From positions 20,782-84,781 of the forward strand of contig JAJFKR010000008.1 in assembly GCA_021773095.1 (NCBI GenBank): DNA of 64,000 bases, written 5' to 3'. The notes beneath the pieces were generated by a model, which made no database searches, was not told the DNA's origin, and saw only the letters and a program-made list of their open reading frames with translations. The stretch is from Woeseiaceae bacterium. GTDB taxonomy: Bacteria > Pseudomonadota > Gammaproteobacteria > Steroidobacterales > Woeseiaceae. Below are positions 19,815-29,838 of the stretch, one piece after another. The translations under genes were made by a program, and so were the position numbers. The number at the start of each line of letters is the position of its first letter. Positions within the stretch are counted from its first letter, which is position 1.

Positions 19815-21065
19815 GACCGGCGTGGCCGCGGACAGACTGTCACCGTATGCGTTAATGTAGGACGCATCCAGACCGTTGACCTCGAGCATTGCGAAGATAC
19901 CCGCGAGCTGCGCGGCCGTTTCCAGGCGCGGCGGAAACTGTCCCATCACATAGTTGCGCGCCGACACGATCATCTCTTCATCGAGTCCTAAATCTCTAAG
20001 CTGTCCCAGCGTACCGAGAGCGACGTCCAGCGCCTCGGTTGTCGTGCTGGTTTCCGTGAAGGAGCTGATGAACACGGAGCCCGGCTGCGCATAACGAGCG
20101 AGACGTGAGCTCGCGCTGTAGCTGAGTCCGGACTTTGTTCGAAGCTCCGTTACCAGCATAGACGTGAAGCGACCGCCGAACACGGTATTGGCAAGATCGA
20201 GTTCCGCGCGCCGGGCGAATTCTCTTGAGACGCCGACATTGCCAATCCGAAAATACGTTTGTGTCGCGCCGGGCTTGTCGATCAGGTAGACGCGGCTGCC
20301 TGCGACCGCGGCAGGGACAGCGACCTCAGGCAGCGCTCCCGTGGCCGGGGGCGAGTCGCCGAACGCGGCGGCCAGCGCGTCGCGCATAGCGGCGACTTCA
20401 AAATCGCCGGAAACCGAAATGATCAGCCGATCACCGCCCACCATGTCCGCGTAATAAGCCAGCAAATCGCCGTGGGTAACGTTCGCCAGCGACGACTCAC
20501 TGCCATCGACCGGGTTACCGTACGGATGTTCGCCAAACAGGAATGCATTCGCGTAATAGGGCATCAGGTTGCCCGGGTCGGAGCCTTTCGCCGCTTTAAT
20601 GAGATTGATCGAACGATCGCGTAGCTTGGTAAACTCGCCCGCATCGAGTGTCGGCCGCTGCAGCATGTCCGAGACAAGCTCAACCATCAGCGCCGCATCT
20701 TTGGACATGAAGTCCGCCGAAACCGTCAACGTCTCAAGGCTGGCCGATGCGCTCAACTCACCACCAACCGAGGCGGCGGCCTCGGCGAACTCAGCCGATG
20801 TTCGTTCTCCGGCGCCTTTCTCCAGCAGGCTGGCGAGTAAGCTGGCCAGCCCGTATTTGCCAACCGGGTCGGCCGCCGCGCCGCCGCGCACTACGGCCTC
20901 CAGACCAATCAAGGGAACGTCATGGTTTTCGTTGAGGATTAAAACTGTGCCGTTTTCAAGGACGACGCGCTCTGCAGTGGGCAAGGTCACGCCGTCAGCG
21001 AAAGCGGCGGCGGCGAAAAGCAGCGCGAGCAGGACGGGCCGTGGCTTATTCATCCTCATGTTCAT
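19665..21065 (-). CDS. M16 peptidase-fold protein lacking the zinc motif (exported)
   Basis: An M16B-type insulinase-fold protein of 466 residues with an N-terminal signal peptide (VLLALLFAAAAFA). Where active members have H-x-x-E-H it reads GLASLLASLLEKGAG, so zinc ligands and the catalytic Glu are missing. It should be the non-catalytic half of a heterodimer with the product of the upstream gene (21046-22731), which keeps the motif; the two overlap by about 20 bp. Three in-frame ATGs (21065, 21059, 21053) compete; a GAGGA upstream best fits the second. The C-terminus looks complete. Confidence 0.88.
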   Translation of the reverse strand: MNMRMNKPRPVLLALLFAAAAFADGVTLPTAERVVLENGTVLILNENHDVPLIGLEAVVRGGAAADPVGKYGLASLLASLLEKGAGERTSAEFAEAAASVGGELSASASLETLTVSADFMSKDAALMVELVSDMLQRPTLDAGEFTKLRDRSINLIKAAKGSDPGNLMPYYANAFLFGEHPYGNPVDGSESSLANVTHGDLLAYYADMVGGDRLIISVSGDFEVAAMRDALAAAFGDSPPATGALPEVAVPAAVAGSRVYLIDKPGATQTYFRIGNVGVSREFARRAELDLANTVFGGRFTSMLVTELRTKSGLSYSASSRLARYAQPGSVFISSFTETSTTTEALDVALGTLGQLRDLGLDEEMIVSARNYVMGQFPPRLETAAQLAGIFAMLEVNGLDASYINAYGDSLSAATPVSIAEVINAVYPSADNLVFIILGDADIIREQVAQYGPVTEISISEPRFHP

Positions 21066-22731
21066 CTTCCTCGGCGGGAGAGCGCAACACCCCGATCGTC
21101 ATGCTGTTCCGGTCGAAAATATCGACGGCCGCTTGCTGAACTTCCGCCGCGGTTACGGCTTGAAGCTCATCCGGTAACGAAAAAGCCAGCTGGTAATCGC
21201 CGCGGAAAACCTCGGCGCGCCCGAGCGCTGCGGCCTTGCCGTTTATCGTCGAGAGACTCCGCCAGTAGTCTGCGACCATAATGTTGCGAGCTTTTTGTAG
21301 CTCCGCATCAGTAATCCCCTCGTTCGCGACCCGGTCAAGTTCCTCGAGCAAGCGGGCCTCCACTACGCTGACTTCGGACCCGGGCGGAAGTGTCAGGTAG
21401 AAGTAGACCAGGCCGGGATCGAGCCCCTCCATTTGGAAGCCGCCGACCGACAACGCGAGCGGCTCACTTTCAACTAATTGCTGGTGCAGGCGCGACGAAC
21501 TGCCGCCGACGAGGACGCTCAATAATACGTTCAGCGGCAACGTCCCCGGGTCGGTGGCACTGCCGGCGTGAAAAGTCACGTGCAGAAGCGGTGTCGGCGC
21601 ATCCGCCGCGACTAACAAGCGCCGCTCACCTTGTTGTTGCGGCTCGACCGTTGTGATCGAGCTGGGAGGGTCTCGATCGGGGATCGGCCCGAAATACTTC
21701 TCGGCCATGACAAAGATTTCGTCGGGCAGAACGTCGCCCGTGAAAACCATCGTCAGATTGTTCGGCGCGTAATACGTCCGGAAGTAGGACTCGAGGTCGC
21801 CCTGAGACCAGCTCTCGATATCCGAAGGCCAGCCGATTACGGGGACCTGATACGGGTGCGCAATAAATGCGGTCGACATCATTTGTTCGTACAACCGGCC
21901 GAAGTTGTCATTGTCGATGCGCAAGCGACGCTCTGAGTAAACGACGCCGCGCTCCGACTCAACGACCTCCGGGTCGATGGAAAGGTGGTGCAGTCGATCC
22001 GCCTCCAGGTCGAAGATGGTTTCCAGGGCGGAGCGTGGAAACCAGTCCTGGTAAACGGTCAAATCCTGGCTGGTATAGGCGTTATTCGCCCCGCCCGCCG
22101 CCTCCATGGTCTCGTCGAACTCGCCCTGCTTGCGGCGCCTCGTTCCGTTGAACATCATGTGTTCGAAAAAGTGCGAAAGACCCGTGATACCCGGATATTC
22201 GTTGCGGGCACCGGCGCGCACAAAGTTGTACATCACGACGTTCGGGATGTCGTGATCGGGCCAGACGATGATGCGCAGGCCGTTGTCGAGTGTGTGCGCA
22301 CGAATTTCTTCAGGCACGCCCGCCGTGTCGGGCACCTCATAAACCGGCGGCAACAAAATGGGCTCAATGATCTTTGGTAGCTCAAACGTTGGTAGCAGTC
22401 TTTCACCGACGAGGGCCAACACGCCAAGAACGGCGAGCACGGCCATGGCGGCATTGAGTTTCTGGCCGGTCTTGTAGACGAAAGACTGTGTTTGATCGAC
22501 GTCTTTTGACTTGTGCAGGCCCGTCGGGGTGATCTCGTAAACCCACGCAAAAATCAGGGCAACGGGAAAACCAATCGCAAGCACCAGCGTCACGAATTCA
22601 TTCGCCCACTTGGGAGCGCCAAGCCAGATTAACGACCCGCCGACCAGCCACAAAATCAGCAGACTGGCCAGGGCGTAAAGCAGCGCAACTTTAATTACAT
22701 TGCGTCGCCGAAGCTCGGAGAACAGGGCCAT
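21046..22731 (-). CDS. Membrane-anchored M16 zinc peptidase (fusion with a three-helix N-terminal module)
   Basis: Residues 1-110 contain three predicted membrane helices (about 13-33, 44-63, 90-107) and the motifs LFSELRRRNVIKVALLYALA and FAWVYEITPTGLHKSKDVD. I know this module from the N-termini of gammaproteobacterial TPR and adenylate-cyclase proteins. Residues about 145-555 form an M16B peptidase with intact zinc motif HFFEH (H-x-x-E-H) and the distal ERGVVYSERR. The ATG at 22731 starts the SELRRRN module; a frame-consistent ATG 30 bp upstream is possible. It is co-encoded with the inactive-type partner downstream. Confidence 0.88.
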   Translation of the reverse strand: MALFSELRRRNVIKVALLYALASLLILWLVGGSLIWLGAPKWANEFVTLVLAIGFPVALIFAWVYEITPTGLHKSKDVDQTQSFVYKTGQKLNAAMAVLAVLGVLALVGERLLPTFELPKIIEPILLPPVYEVPDTAGVPEEIRAHTLDNGLRIIVWPDHDIPNVVMYNFVRAGARNEYPGITGLSHFFEHMMFNGTRRRKQGEFDETMEAAGGANNAYTSQDLTVYQDWFPRSALETIFDLEADRLHHLSIDPEVVESERGVVYSERRLRIDNDNFGRLYEQMMSTAFIAHPYQVPVIGWPSDIESWSQGDLESYFRTYYAPNNLTMVFTGDVLPDEIFVMAEKYFGPIPDRDPPSSITTVEPQQQGERRLLVAADAPTPLLHVTFHAGSATDPGTLPLNVLLSVLVGGSSSRLHQQLVESEPLALSVGGFQMEGLDPGLVYFYLTLPPGSEVSVVEARLLEELDRVANEGITDAELQKARNIMVADYWRSLSTINGKAAALGRAEVFRGDYQLAFSLPDELQAVTAAEVQQAAVDIFDRNSMTIGVLRSPAEEDEHEDE

Positions 22732-22818
22732 AATAATTATTCTTATCGTCGGGGTCCCCATGGTGGAGAAACGCCGGGATTTGTCAACCGCTGAAGCGGT
22801 CTCTGAGCACTGCCCGCG

Positions 22819-24000
22819 TTATCCGAGGAGGCCCTCTCTTCGATATAGTCGAGCGCAAACCCAGGTTAGAATCGCTCCAATTGCCAGCGTGCTGCAAACC
22901 GAAATCGCGATGTGCAAACCGTTCAACGGTTCGTTTTTCACCATATCGACTAGTATCAGATGCTGGCTTAATGACGGCACAAACATGAACTCAAGCTTCG
23001 GTCTAAGCGTCAAAATGCTCACGACGAGAATGGGCAGGGTCGGCGCAATTAGTACAACGCTTAGCCAGGTTTGCGCTTCTTTGTAGCTTTTTGTGAACGA
23101 AGCGACCAGCGTCATCAAAGACGCACCGAGCAAGACGAAGGGCAGCAGCAGGAAAAACGCGGCAGCAATCACGGGGAGCCCGAAATTAGGCGTCATGCCG
23201 AGCTGCTCCAGCGGCATGAACTCCAAAACGACATAAAAAGACAACAGGCTAAGCATCAGGGACGCCGCCATAAACACACAGGTCGCCATTATCTTGCCGA
23301 GAATCAGCTGTCCGCGAGTGACCGGCAGCGACAGCAAGGGCTCGAGCGAACCGCGTTCGCGCTCGCCCGCCGTGGTGTCGATCGCGAGGTACATGCCGCC
23401 CATCAACAGCGCAAAAATAAAGAAATAACTCATCATGCCGAGCAGCATTGCCGAGCGACCGCTGGGCGTTGAAACGTCGACTTCATCGATGTTGATCGGC
23501 CGCAGCAACATGGGATTAACGCCACGAGCCGACAGGCGAATAGCGGCAAGCTGTTGATTGTAGGCGCGCAGGGCACTTCGCGCCCGGCGCTTCTCCTTCT
23601 CGCCCTGAGAGTTCGCCTCATCGGAATAAAGCTCAATCCGGGCCGGAATCGTGTCGGCAAGGTTCTTGCCGAAGTCTTCAGGAATGACCAGCACGACGTC
23701 GTGCTGACCCGTCTTGACGGCCTCCGCGGCACCATCGATATCCTCCGGGCCGGCAACAATGTCAATGTTGCGGCTCTCGAGAAAGCGCATCAGGTTCGGT
23801 GCGTGTTGCTGACCGATGACGGGCAATTCCATGGTGCTTTCGGCGTCATCGAGTGCGCGGTCTATGGACAGATTAATAACCATCGCGAACAAGACCGGCC
23901 CGAAAATCGGCCCCATGATCAACGCGGATGCCAGCGTGCGCCGGTCACGAATGTTGTCGAGGACTTCTTTAAAAAAAACGGCGAGAAAGGTGCGCATCAT
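22819..24000 (-). CDS. ABC-2 type exporter permease (NatB/YhaP-like)
   Basis: Permease of 393 residues: one N-terminal helix (LASALIMGPIFGPVLFAMVI), an extracytoplasmic domain (about 45-170) and five or six C-terminal helices (about 180-390). This is the NatB/YhaP layout of ABC-2 exporters. It overlaps the ATP-binding gene by 4 bp (ATGA). The substrate is unknown; sodium export is the annotation usually transferred, but neighbours (M16 proteins, TAP-like hydrolase) suggest peptide or envelope-related cargo. That last point is inference. Confidence 0.85.
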   Translation of the reverse strand: MMRTFLAVFFKEVLDNIRDRRTLASALIMGPIFGPVLFAMVINLSIDRALDDAESTMELPVIGQQHAPNLMRFLESRNIDIVAGPEDIDGAAEAVKTGQHDVVLVIPEDFGKNLADTIPARIELYSDEANSQGEKEKRRARSALRAYNQQLAAIRLSARGVNPMLLRPINIDEVDVSTPSGRSAMLLGMMSYFFIFALLMGGMYLAIDTTAGERERGSLEPLLSLPVTRGQLILGKIMATCVFMAASLMLSLLSFYVVLEFMPLEQLGMTPNFGLPVIAAAFFLLLPFVLLGASLMTLVASFTKSYKEAQTWLSVVLIAPTLPILVVSILTLRPKLEFMFVPSLSQHLILVDMVKNEPLNGLHIAISVCSTLAIGAILTWVCARLYRREGLLG

Positions 24001-24725
24001 TCTTCTCCCACCATTCGTATCGCGCTGACAAAGGCTTCTTCAAGATCGTCCTGACCAGTGCGTTCTCGAATGCCATCGACGGAGTCATCAATCGCGACCT
24101 GTCCGCTGGCAATGATGCATATGTCATCACACAAAGCGGCAACTTCCTGCATGACGTGTGATGAGAACAACACGCAACGACCGGTATCCCTGAGCTTCAA
24201 AATCAGGCGGCGCAAAGAGCGCGTTGCCATGACATCCAGTCCATTTGACGGCTCGTCCAGGATGATGTTTTGCGGGTCGTGCACCAGCGCACGGGCCAGC
24301 GATACCTTCGTGCGTTGCCCTTGTGAAAAACCCTTCGTACGACGGTCCGCAAATTCGTCGATTTCAAGCAGCCGAACGATGCTCGAAACCTTATCGTCAA
24401 TCTCGGCCTTATCGATGCCGCAGAGCGCGGCGAAATAGGCGATGTTTTCGCGTGCGGTCAAATGTGGATACAGACCAGCACCGTGCGGCAGTGCGCCGAT
24501 CTTTTGTCTTGCCGCGAGGCTGTCGGTAACGACGTCGGCACCGTCAATGCTTGCCGATCCTTCATCCGGTTTGAGCACCGTATATAACACGCGCAAAGTG
24601 GTCGACTTACCCGCGCCGTTCGGGCCGAGCAGGCCGGTGATCTTGCCGTCGGGCGCGTCGAAGCTAACGCCCCGCACAGCATGTACTTTGCCGAAAGACT
24701 TATGAATGCCGTCAACTTTTATCAT
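23997..24725 (-). CDS. ABC exporter ATP-binding protein (NatA-like)
   Basis: Nucleotide-binding subunit of 242 residues for the permease at 22819-24000. It has Walker A GPNGAGKST, the Q-loop region, signature FSQGQRTKVSLARAL (LSGGQ-type, here FSQGQ), Walker B NIILDEPSNGLD and the switch His in FSSHVMQE. The overlap with both neighbours (4 bp each) shows translational coupling in the order hydrolase, ATPase, permease. Confidence 0.92.
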   Translation of the reverse strand: MIKVDGIHKSFGKVHAVRGVSFDAPDGKITGLLGPNGAGKSTTLRVLYTVLKPDEGSASIDGADVVTDSLAARQKIGALPHGAGLYPHLTARENIAYFAALCGIDKAEIDDKVSSIVRLLEIDEFADRRTKGFSQGQRTKVSLARALVHDPQNIILDEPSNGLDVMATRSLRRLILKLRDTGRCVLFSSHVMQEVAALCDDICIIASGQVAIDDSVDGIRERTGQDDLEEAFVSAIRMVGEE

Positions 24726-26176
24726 GGGTTCGGTCCCGAGAAATCCAGAAAAAACGGCATCACGAAGCTTCGCTCAAGACATTCAGCGTCCAGACCGGCC
24801 GGATCTTTGGTTTCTATGAATTCTGCGACCAGACGCGGCATACAGCCGATGCTAATCTGTCCATGGCCCTGGCTTTTGCCAATAAGATGGGTGGCGTTGG
24901 TGAGGTTGACGGCCGCAAGGTCGGCATAGCGGGGCGGTGTAATCGGGTCGGCATCTCCGGACAGCAACAAAACCGGCAGGTCGGTCGCGAGCGGCGCCTT
25001 GAAGTCCTCGTCTATTGGCCCCGCGGGCCAGACGGAACAGATGGCCTCGATCGCCTCAAGCTGCATTGTCCCCATATAGCTGGCGGCAAGTGCGGCGTAA
25101 TCGATGCTCGACTTATCGTAGAACGGCGCATCCTCCGTGCACAACACCGCGTTGTGCATGCCCAGCGACAGCATGTCCATCATCGCGACCATCGTCATCA
25201 TGAACTGCGAAGCGATCGGCACATGGTTGCCGGCACCTGCCTCGTGTATGAGCAATGGCATCAGCGCGACCGAGCCAGGGTGGTAGGCGAGCAAGCGGAT
25301 TGCTGCGGCGAACTCTCCTGCACCAAACTCAAGGTCTTCCGGCCGGCCGCTGCTTGGGTGAGGCACGCTAATATTTACCGGTGCGCCGCGAAGCTCCACG
25401 ACCACCCGCTTAAAGGCCTCGGTTACATTCGGAAAGCGCTCGTTGCAGGCCGCGTCTTCAGCGCATCTCGCAAGAACCTTGTCGACCGCTTTCTGGCTTT
25501 CAGTAGCAATCTCCGGGCCCAGTGTAAGCTGCGGCGGAACAACGCCGTCGATGATGATCGTGCGAGTTGAGCCGGGATAGCGGCGCGCAAAATGTTGTGC
25601 AACGCGCGTGCCATAGGACACGCCGTACAGATTGAGCGAGGAATAACCGAGGGCCTCACGAACCGCTTCCATATCGGCTACGGCGACGCTGGTTGTGAAA
25701 AATCGCGGGTCGTACGGCAACTGTTCGAGACAAAGCGCGGTGTATTCAAGAGTGACTTCGACCGAATACTCGCCGCCGATGATGTCGTCGTCGAATTCGC
25801 AGTCCATCCTCGCCGACTCGCCCGTACCGCGCTGGTCGATTAGCAGAATATCGCGGTTGCGGCGCACATCTTCGAAGGCCCCGGAATAAGCGGCAAAGAA
25901 CTGAACCGTCCCCTGTCCAGGGCCGCCGGCGATGGGAACGAGCGGGTCTGGCTCGGGAGTCAGGTTGAGCGCGGGAACTACAGCAATGCGAAGCTCTATT
26001 TCGCCGGGCTCTGTACCTGACGGGTCCAGCGGCCGGGTCATCGTTCCGCAGCGAGCGTTGATGCCGGGGGCGCCCGGGCCGGCGTTGATGCGGCAGTCCG
26101 TGAGCTCTGGTGGTTCGGCGTGCGAGAGGCTGATCGGCAACAGTGAGATCAGTAGAACGACAGCGAATCGGCGCAT
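24722..26176 (-). CDS. Exported alpha/beta hydrolase, S33/TAP-like
   Basis: Secreted or periplasmic serine hydrolase of 484 residues from the ATG at 26176, which begins a signal peptide (RRFAVVLLISLLPISLSHA). It has an oxyanion region GGPGQGT, the nucleophile elbow GVSYG, an acid in SGDADPITPP and a C-terminal His in SQGHGQ, with the extra C-terminal TAP domain of tripeptidyl/prolyl aminopeptidase-like enzymes. It probably trims peptides or small esters. It is the first gene of the hydrolase-ABC-M16 operon. Confidence 0.86.
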   Translation of the reverse strand: MRRFAVVLLISLLPISLSHAEPPELTDCRINAGPGAPGINARCGTMTRPLDPSGTEPGEIELRIAVVPALNLTPEPDPLVPIAGGPGQGTVQFFAAYSGAFEDVRRNRDILLIDQRGTGESARMDCEFDDDIIGGEYSVEVTLEYTALCLEQLPYDPRFFTTSVAVADMEAVREALGYSSLNLYGVSYGTRVAQHFARRYPGSTRTIIIDGVVPPQLTLGPEIATESQKAVDKVLARCAEDAACNERFPNVTEAFKRVVVELRGAPVNISVPHPSSGRPEDLEFGAGEFAAAIRLLAYHPGSVALMPLLIHEAGAGNHVPIASQFMMTMVAMMDMLSLGMHNAVLCTEDAPFYDKSSIDYAALAASYMGTMQLEAIEAICSVWPAGPIDEDFKAPLATDLPVLLLSGDADPITPPRYADLAAVNLTNATHLIGKSQGHGQISIGCMPRLVAEFIETKDPAGLDAECLERSFVMPFFLDFSGPNP

Positions 26177-26318
26177 GTTTTGCTCTATACAGGAAATTGC
26201 GGGCCATCTTGGACAAGCGTTCGCCAATAGTAAAGCCAGCGAACGGTTTCTGTAGCACGAACGCCCGTCAGGGACTAGAATGCGCGACCCTCACTGGTTA
26301 CTTTTTGACCACACGAAC

Positions 26319-28172
26319 ATGCCAGAATTATTCGATGTAATCGTGATAGGCGGCGGACACGCTGGAACAGAGGCCTCGCTGGCCGCTGCACGGGCGGGTG
26401 CGAACACGCTTCTCATCACGCAAAATATCGCGACGCTCGGCCAGATGAGCTGCAATCCGGCCATTGGCGGCATTGGCAAGGGACACCTGACGCGGGAAAT
26501 TGATGCGCTGGGTGGTGCGATGGCGCAGGCTGTTGATCGGGCAGGAATTCAATTTCGCACCCTGAATGCGAGCAAGGGCCCCGCCGTTCGTGCGACGCGT
26601 GCGCAGGCGGATCGCCAGCTTTATCGGCGCGCCGTGCGAACGGTGATCGAGAATCAGCCAAACCTGTCTGTATTCCAGCAGTCGGTCGAAGATCTCGTTA
26701 TCGACGGCGATCAAATTACAGGCGTCATTACTGGTGAACACCTCACATTTCTTGCCAGAACCGTCATCCTTACCGTTGGCACGTTCCTCGCCGGTCGTAT
26801 CCTGATCGGCCGCAGCGAAAAAGCCGGTGGCCGGGCGGGCGACGCACCGTCGAACAAGCTCGCCGCGCGATTGCGCGAAATGCCGTTCAGCGTGGCCCGG
26901 CTGAAAACCGGCACGCCGCCGCGGCTCGACGGTAAAACGCTCAACTATGAATTGATGCAGGAACAACCCGGCGACGAACCGCGACCGGTATTTTCGTTCC
27001 TTGGAAAGCGCAGCGATCATCCGCAGCAGGTTTCCTGTCACATAACGAGGACCACCGAAGAAACTCACGACATCATTCGCGATGCGCTGCACGAGTCGCC
27101 GATGTATTCGGGCATGATCGAGGGCGTTGGACCGCGTTACTGTCCATCGGTCGAAGACAAGATTGTGCGCTTTGCGGACAAGACTTCGCATCAGGTTTTC
27201 GTCGAGCCCGAGGGTCTGACGACCAACGAGGTTTACCCAAACGGCATTTCGACGAGCCTGCCGTATGATGCACAGGTGCGATTCGTGCAGTCGATCATTG
27301 GCTTCGAAAAAGCACACATCATGCAACCCGGATACGCGATCGAGTATGACTATTTCGATCCGCGCGATCTCAGGCCAACGCTTGAAACCAAACACGTAAA
27401 CGGCCTGTACTTCGCGGGCCAGATCAATGGCACCACCGGTTACGAAGAAGCCGGCGCGCAGGGTCTGCTGGCGGGCGTCAATGCAGCGCGCCAGTCGCAC
27501 GAGCAGGAAGAGTGGTTCCCTGAGCGTCACGAAGCGTATATTGGCGTCCTGGTAGACGACCTGATTACGCGCGGTGTGAGTGAGCCGTATCGCATGTTTA
27601 CAAGTCGCGCGGAATACCGGCTAACGCTGCGCGAAGACAACGCCGACCTTCGTCTCACACCAAAAGGCCGCGAGCTGGGCCTCGTCGATGACGAGCGCTG
27701 GTCTGTCTATAACGCAAAACGCGAGGCCATTGTTAGCGAACAGCAGCGACTCGAAAGCACCTTCGTTAAGACGGAAGGCGCTACAGCGGCGGCGCTGCTG
27801 AAGCGGCCCGAGTTTGGCTATCGGGATATTGTTGCGCTGCCGGCCGTTGGTGTTAGTGGCGCGGCAGCTCTCGGTAGCGACGAGCAACGCGAACAAGTAG
27901 AGCTGCAGCTCGAAGTGCAGGCGAAATACGCCGGTTACATCGAGCGGCAGGAACGAGAGATAGCGAAGCAGGCGAAACAGGAGTCACTGCGCCTGCCCGA
28001 GGACATTGACTATGCGGCCGTGGACGGGTTATCGAATGAGGCGCGCCAAAAACTAAGCAGGTCACGACCGACAACGCTGGGCCAGGCGTCACGCCTTGAA
28101 GGAATGACGCCGTCCGCGGTGTCGTTATTGTTGGTTCACCTCAAGAAGCGGCAGCTGAAAAAAACCGCCTGA
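26319..28172 (+). CDS. mnmG: tRNA uridine-5-carboxymethylaminomethyl(34) synthesis enzyme MnmG
   Basis: FAD-dependent partner of MnmE in wobble-uridine modification. The ATG at 26319 gives [19 protein letters not shown], the standard N-terminus with the FAD dinucleotide-binding GGGHAG; a further-upstream ATG would add 13 unrelated residues. [16 protein letters not shown] and the catalytic-cysteine region [10 protein letters not shown] are present, and the C-terminal helical domain binds MnmE. The length is 617 residues (E. coli 629). In many relatives rsmG-parA-parB follow directly; here they are 17.8 kb away. Confidence 0.98.
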   Translation: MPELFDVIVIGGGHAGTEASLAAARAGANTLLITQNIATLGQMSCNPAIGGIGKGHLTREIDALGGAMAQAVDRAGIQFRTLNASKGPAVRATRAQADRQLYRRAVRTVIENQPNLSVFQQSVEDLVIDGDQITGVITGEHLTFLARTVILTVGTFLAGRILIGRSEKAGGRAGDAPSNKLAARLREMPFSVARLKTGTPPRLDGKTLNYELMQEQPGDEPRPVFSFLGKRSDHPQQVSCHITRTTEETHDIIRDALHESPMYSGMIEGVGPRYCPSVEDKIVRFADKTSHQVFVEPEGLTTNEVYPNGISTSLPYDAQVRFVQSIIGFEKAHIMQPGYAIEYDYFDPRDLRPTLETKHVNGLYFAGQINGTTGYEEAGAQGLLAGVNAARQSHEQEEWFPERHEAYIGVLVDDLITRGVSEPYRMFTSRAEYRLTLREDNADLRLTPKGRELGLVDDERWSVYNAKREAIVSEQQRLESTFVKTEGATAAALLKRPEFGYRDIVALPAVGVSGAAALGSDEQREQVELQLEVQAKYAGYIERQEREIAKQAKQESLRLPEDIDYAAVDGLSNEARQKLSRSRPTTLGQASRLEGMTPSAVSLLLVHLKKRQLKKTA

Positions 28173-28260
28173 TGGCGCTCGAACCAACACTGGGCAGGGC
28201 CACAATACCGATGTGACCTGATCGAGAGATATCACCGCCCGTTCAGGTATCCTCTGCAGC

Positions 28261-29820
28261 ATGAAATCAATGCCTTTATTGCTTCTCATTGTGGCGCTGT
28301 CTGGCATCGTCGCTTGCGGCGGCCCCGAAAAAGCGAGCGATCGAACGTCTGTGCTCAATCGCGGACTGGGCACGGAGCCGGAGTCGCTCGACGCACACAA
28401 GTCCAGAAGCGTTCAGGCAGCGGCAGTTTTGCGTGATATTGGTGAGGGACTAATCAGCTATACGACGACCGGTGAGTTGACGAGCGGAGCCGCCGAGTCG
28501 TGGGAGATCTCCGACGATCGGCTAACGTATACGTTTCACCTTAAACCAAATGCGAAATGGTCAAATGGCGATTCGGTTACGGCCGAGCATTTCGTATTCT
28601 CGGCCGCCCGCCTGAGAGACCCGGCAACGGCCGCGTTTTACGCACAATTTCTTGGTGATGTGTCGACGCTTACGGCAGCCGATAATGAAACGTTGCTGAT
28701 CAACCTCAAGCGCCCAACACCTTACCTGTTGAGCCTGTTGACGCACCCGGCAACCTTTCCAATGCACCCCGGTTCGCTGGCCGAATACGGCGATGGTTTT
28801 GCGCGCCCGGGCAAGCTGCTCTCAAACGGCGCGTATGTCTTGACCAGCTGGGTGCCAGGCTCTTTGCTGACGCTTAATCGCAATATGCATTACTGGAACA
28901 ATGCGGCCACGGCGATCGACGAGATTCGCTATCACGTACAGAGCCTGGTGGCGGTGGAGTTGTCGCGCTACCGAGTCGGCGAACTGGATATTACCAGCGA
29001 GGTGCCGTCCGATACCTTCCAACAAGTCAAAAATGAATACGGCGATCAGCTTCACATCACGCCGGAACAAAACGTTTACTACTACGGCTACAACCTAACT
29101 AAAGAGCCCTTCGGGGACAGTCTGGAGTTACGGCAGGCACTATCAATGGCCATCGATCGTGAGCTGCTGGTGGAAAAAATCACGAGCCGCGGCGAGGCGC
29201 CGGCCTATAGCTGGGTGCCACCCGGCGTCGAGAATTACGAACCGCCAGAGCTGAGTTACGCGACGTTATCTCAGGAAGAGCGAAACAAGATCGCGCAAGG
29301 CCTGTACAAGACAGCCGGGTATGACGAAGAAAACCCATTGCAACTGGAGCTTCGTTACAATACGTCCGATACGCATCGGCGCATTGCATTGGCGATCCAG
29401 TCCATGTGGCGGGACGTGCTTGGATTTCAAGTGACCCTGATCAACGAAGAGTTTCAGGTCTTGCTGGCGAACATGCGCGACAGAGAGGTCACGCAGGTGT
29501 TTCGTTCGAGCTGGTCGGGCGACTACAACGATGCGTACGCTTTTCTTGGCACGCTACAATCAGAAAACGCCGCCAATATGCCGGGCTACGCCAGCGAAGA
29601 ATTCGACGCGCTCCTGGAGCAGGCAGCGGAACAAACCGATCTCGACAGACGTCGCCTGTATCTGGAAGAGGCCGAGCGTGTCATGCTCGCCGACCACCCG
29701 GCGATACCCATCTATTTTTACGTCAGCAAGCATCTCGTCAAGCCGAACATTGCAGGCTGGGGCGACAATGTTCTCGATTATCATTACTCTCAGCACCTGA
29801 GCCTCAAAGCGGCCGAGTAG
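28261..29820 (+). CDS. Peptide ABC transporter substrate-binding lipoprotein (OppA/MppA-like, SBP_bac_5)
   Basis: Family 5 solute-binding protein of 519 residues with a lipobox (SGIVAC, Cys19). The N-terminal pattern RGLGTEPESLDAHKS and the later SAESWEISDDRLTYTFHLKP-like block are characteristic of oligopeptide-binding proteins. It heads a tightly spaced set with two permeases and a fused ATPase (28261-33301), a complete importer. Oligopeptide is the likely ligand; murein peptides are possible. Confidence 0.93.
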   Translation: MKSMPLLLLIVALSGIVACGGPEKASDRTSVLNRGLGTEPESLDAHKSRSVQAAAVLRDIGEGLISYTTTGELTSGAAESWEISDDRLTYTFHLKPNAKWSNGDSVTAEHFVFSAARLRDPATAAFYAQFLGDVSTLTAADNETLLINLKRPTPYLLSLLTHPATFPMHPGSLAEYGDGFARPGKLLSNGAYVLTSWVPGSLLTLNRNMHYWNNAATAIDEIRYHVQSLVAVELSRYRVGELDITSEVPSDTFQQVKNEYGDQLHITPEQNVYYYGYNLTKEPFGDSLELRQALSMAIDRELLVEKITSRGEAPAYSWVPPGVENYEPPELSYATLSQEERNKIAQGLYKTAGYDEENPLQLELRYNTSDTHRRIALAIQSMWRDVLGFQVTLINEEFQVLLANMRDREVTQVFRSSWSGDYNDAYAFLGTLQSENAANMPGYASEEFDALLEQAAEQTDLDRRRLYLEEAERVMLADHPAIPIYFYVSKHLVKPNIAGWGDNVLDYHYSQHLSLKAAE

Positions 29821-29838
29821 CCGCGCTGGAACAAACCC

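Noticed and set aside
22782..22787. TTGACA hexamer (minus strand) as promoter of the M16 pair
   Set aside because: No acceptable -10 at 16-18 bp (reads ACCATG), so I did not annotate a promoter.
26328..27530. Open frame of 400 codons on the minus strand opposite mnmG
   Set aside because: Mirror of mnmG codon bias; no ribosome-binding site and no recognisable protein features.
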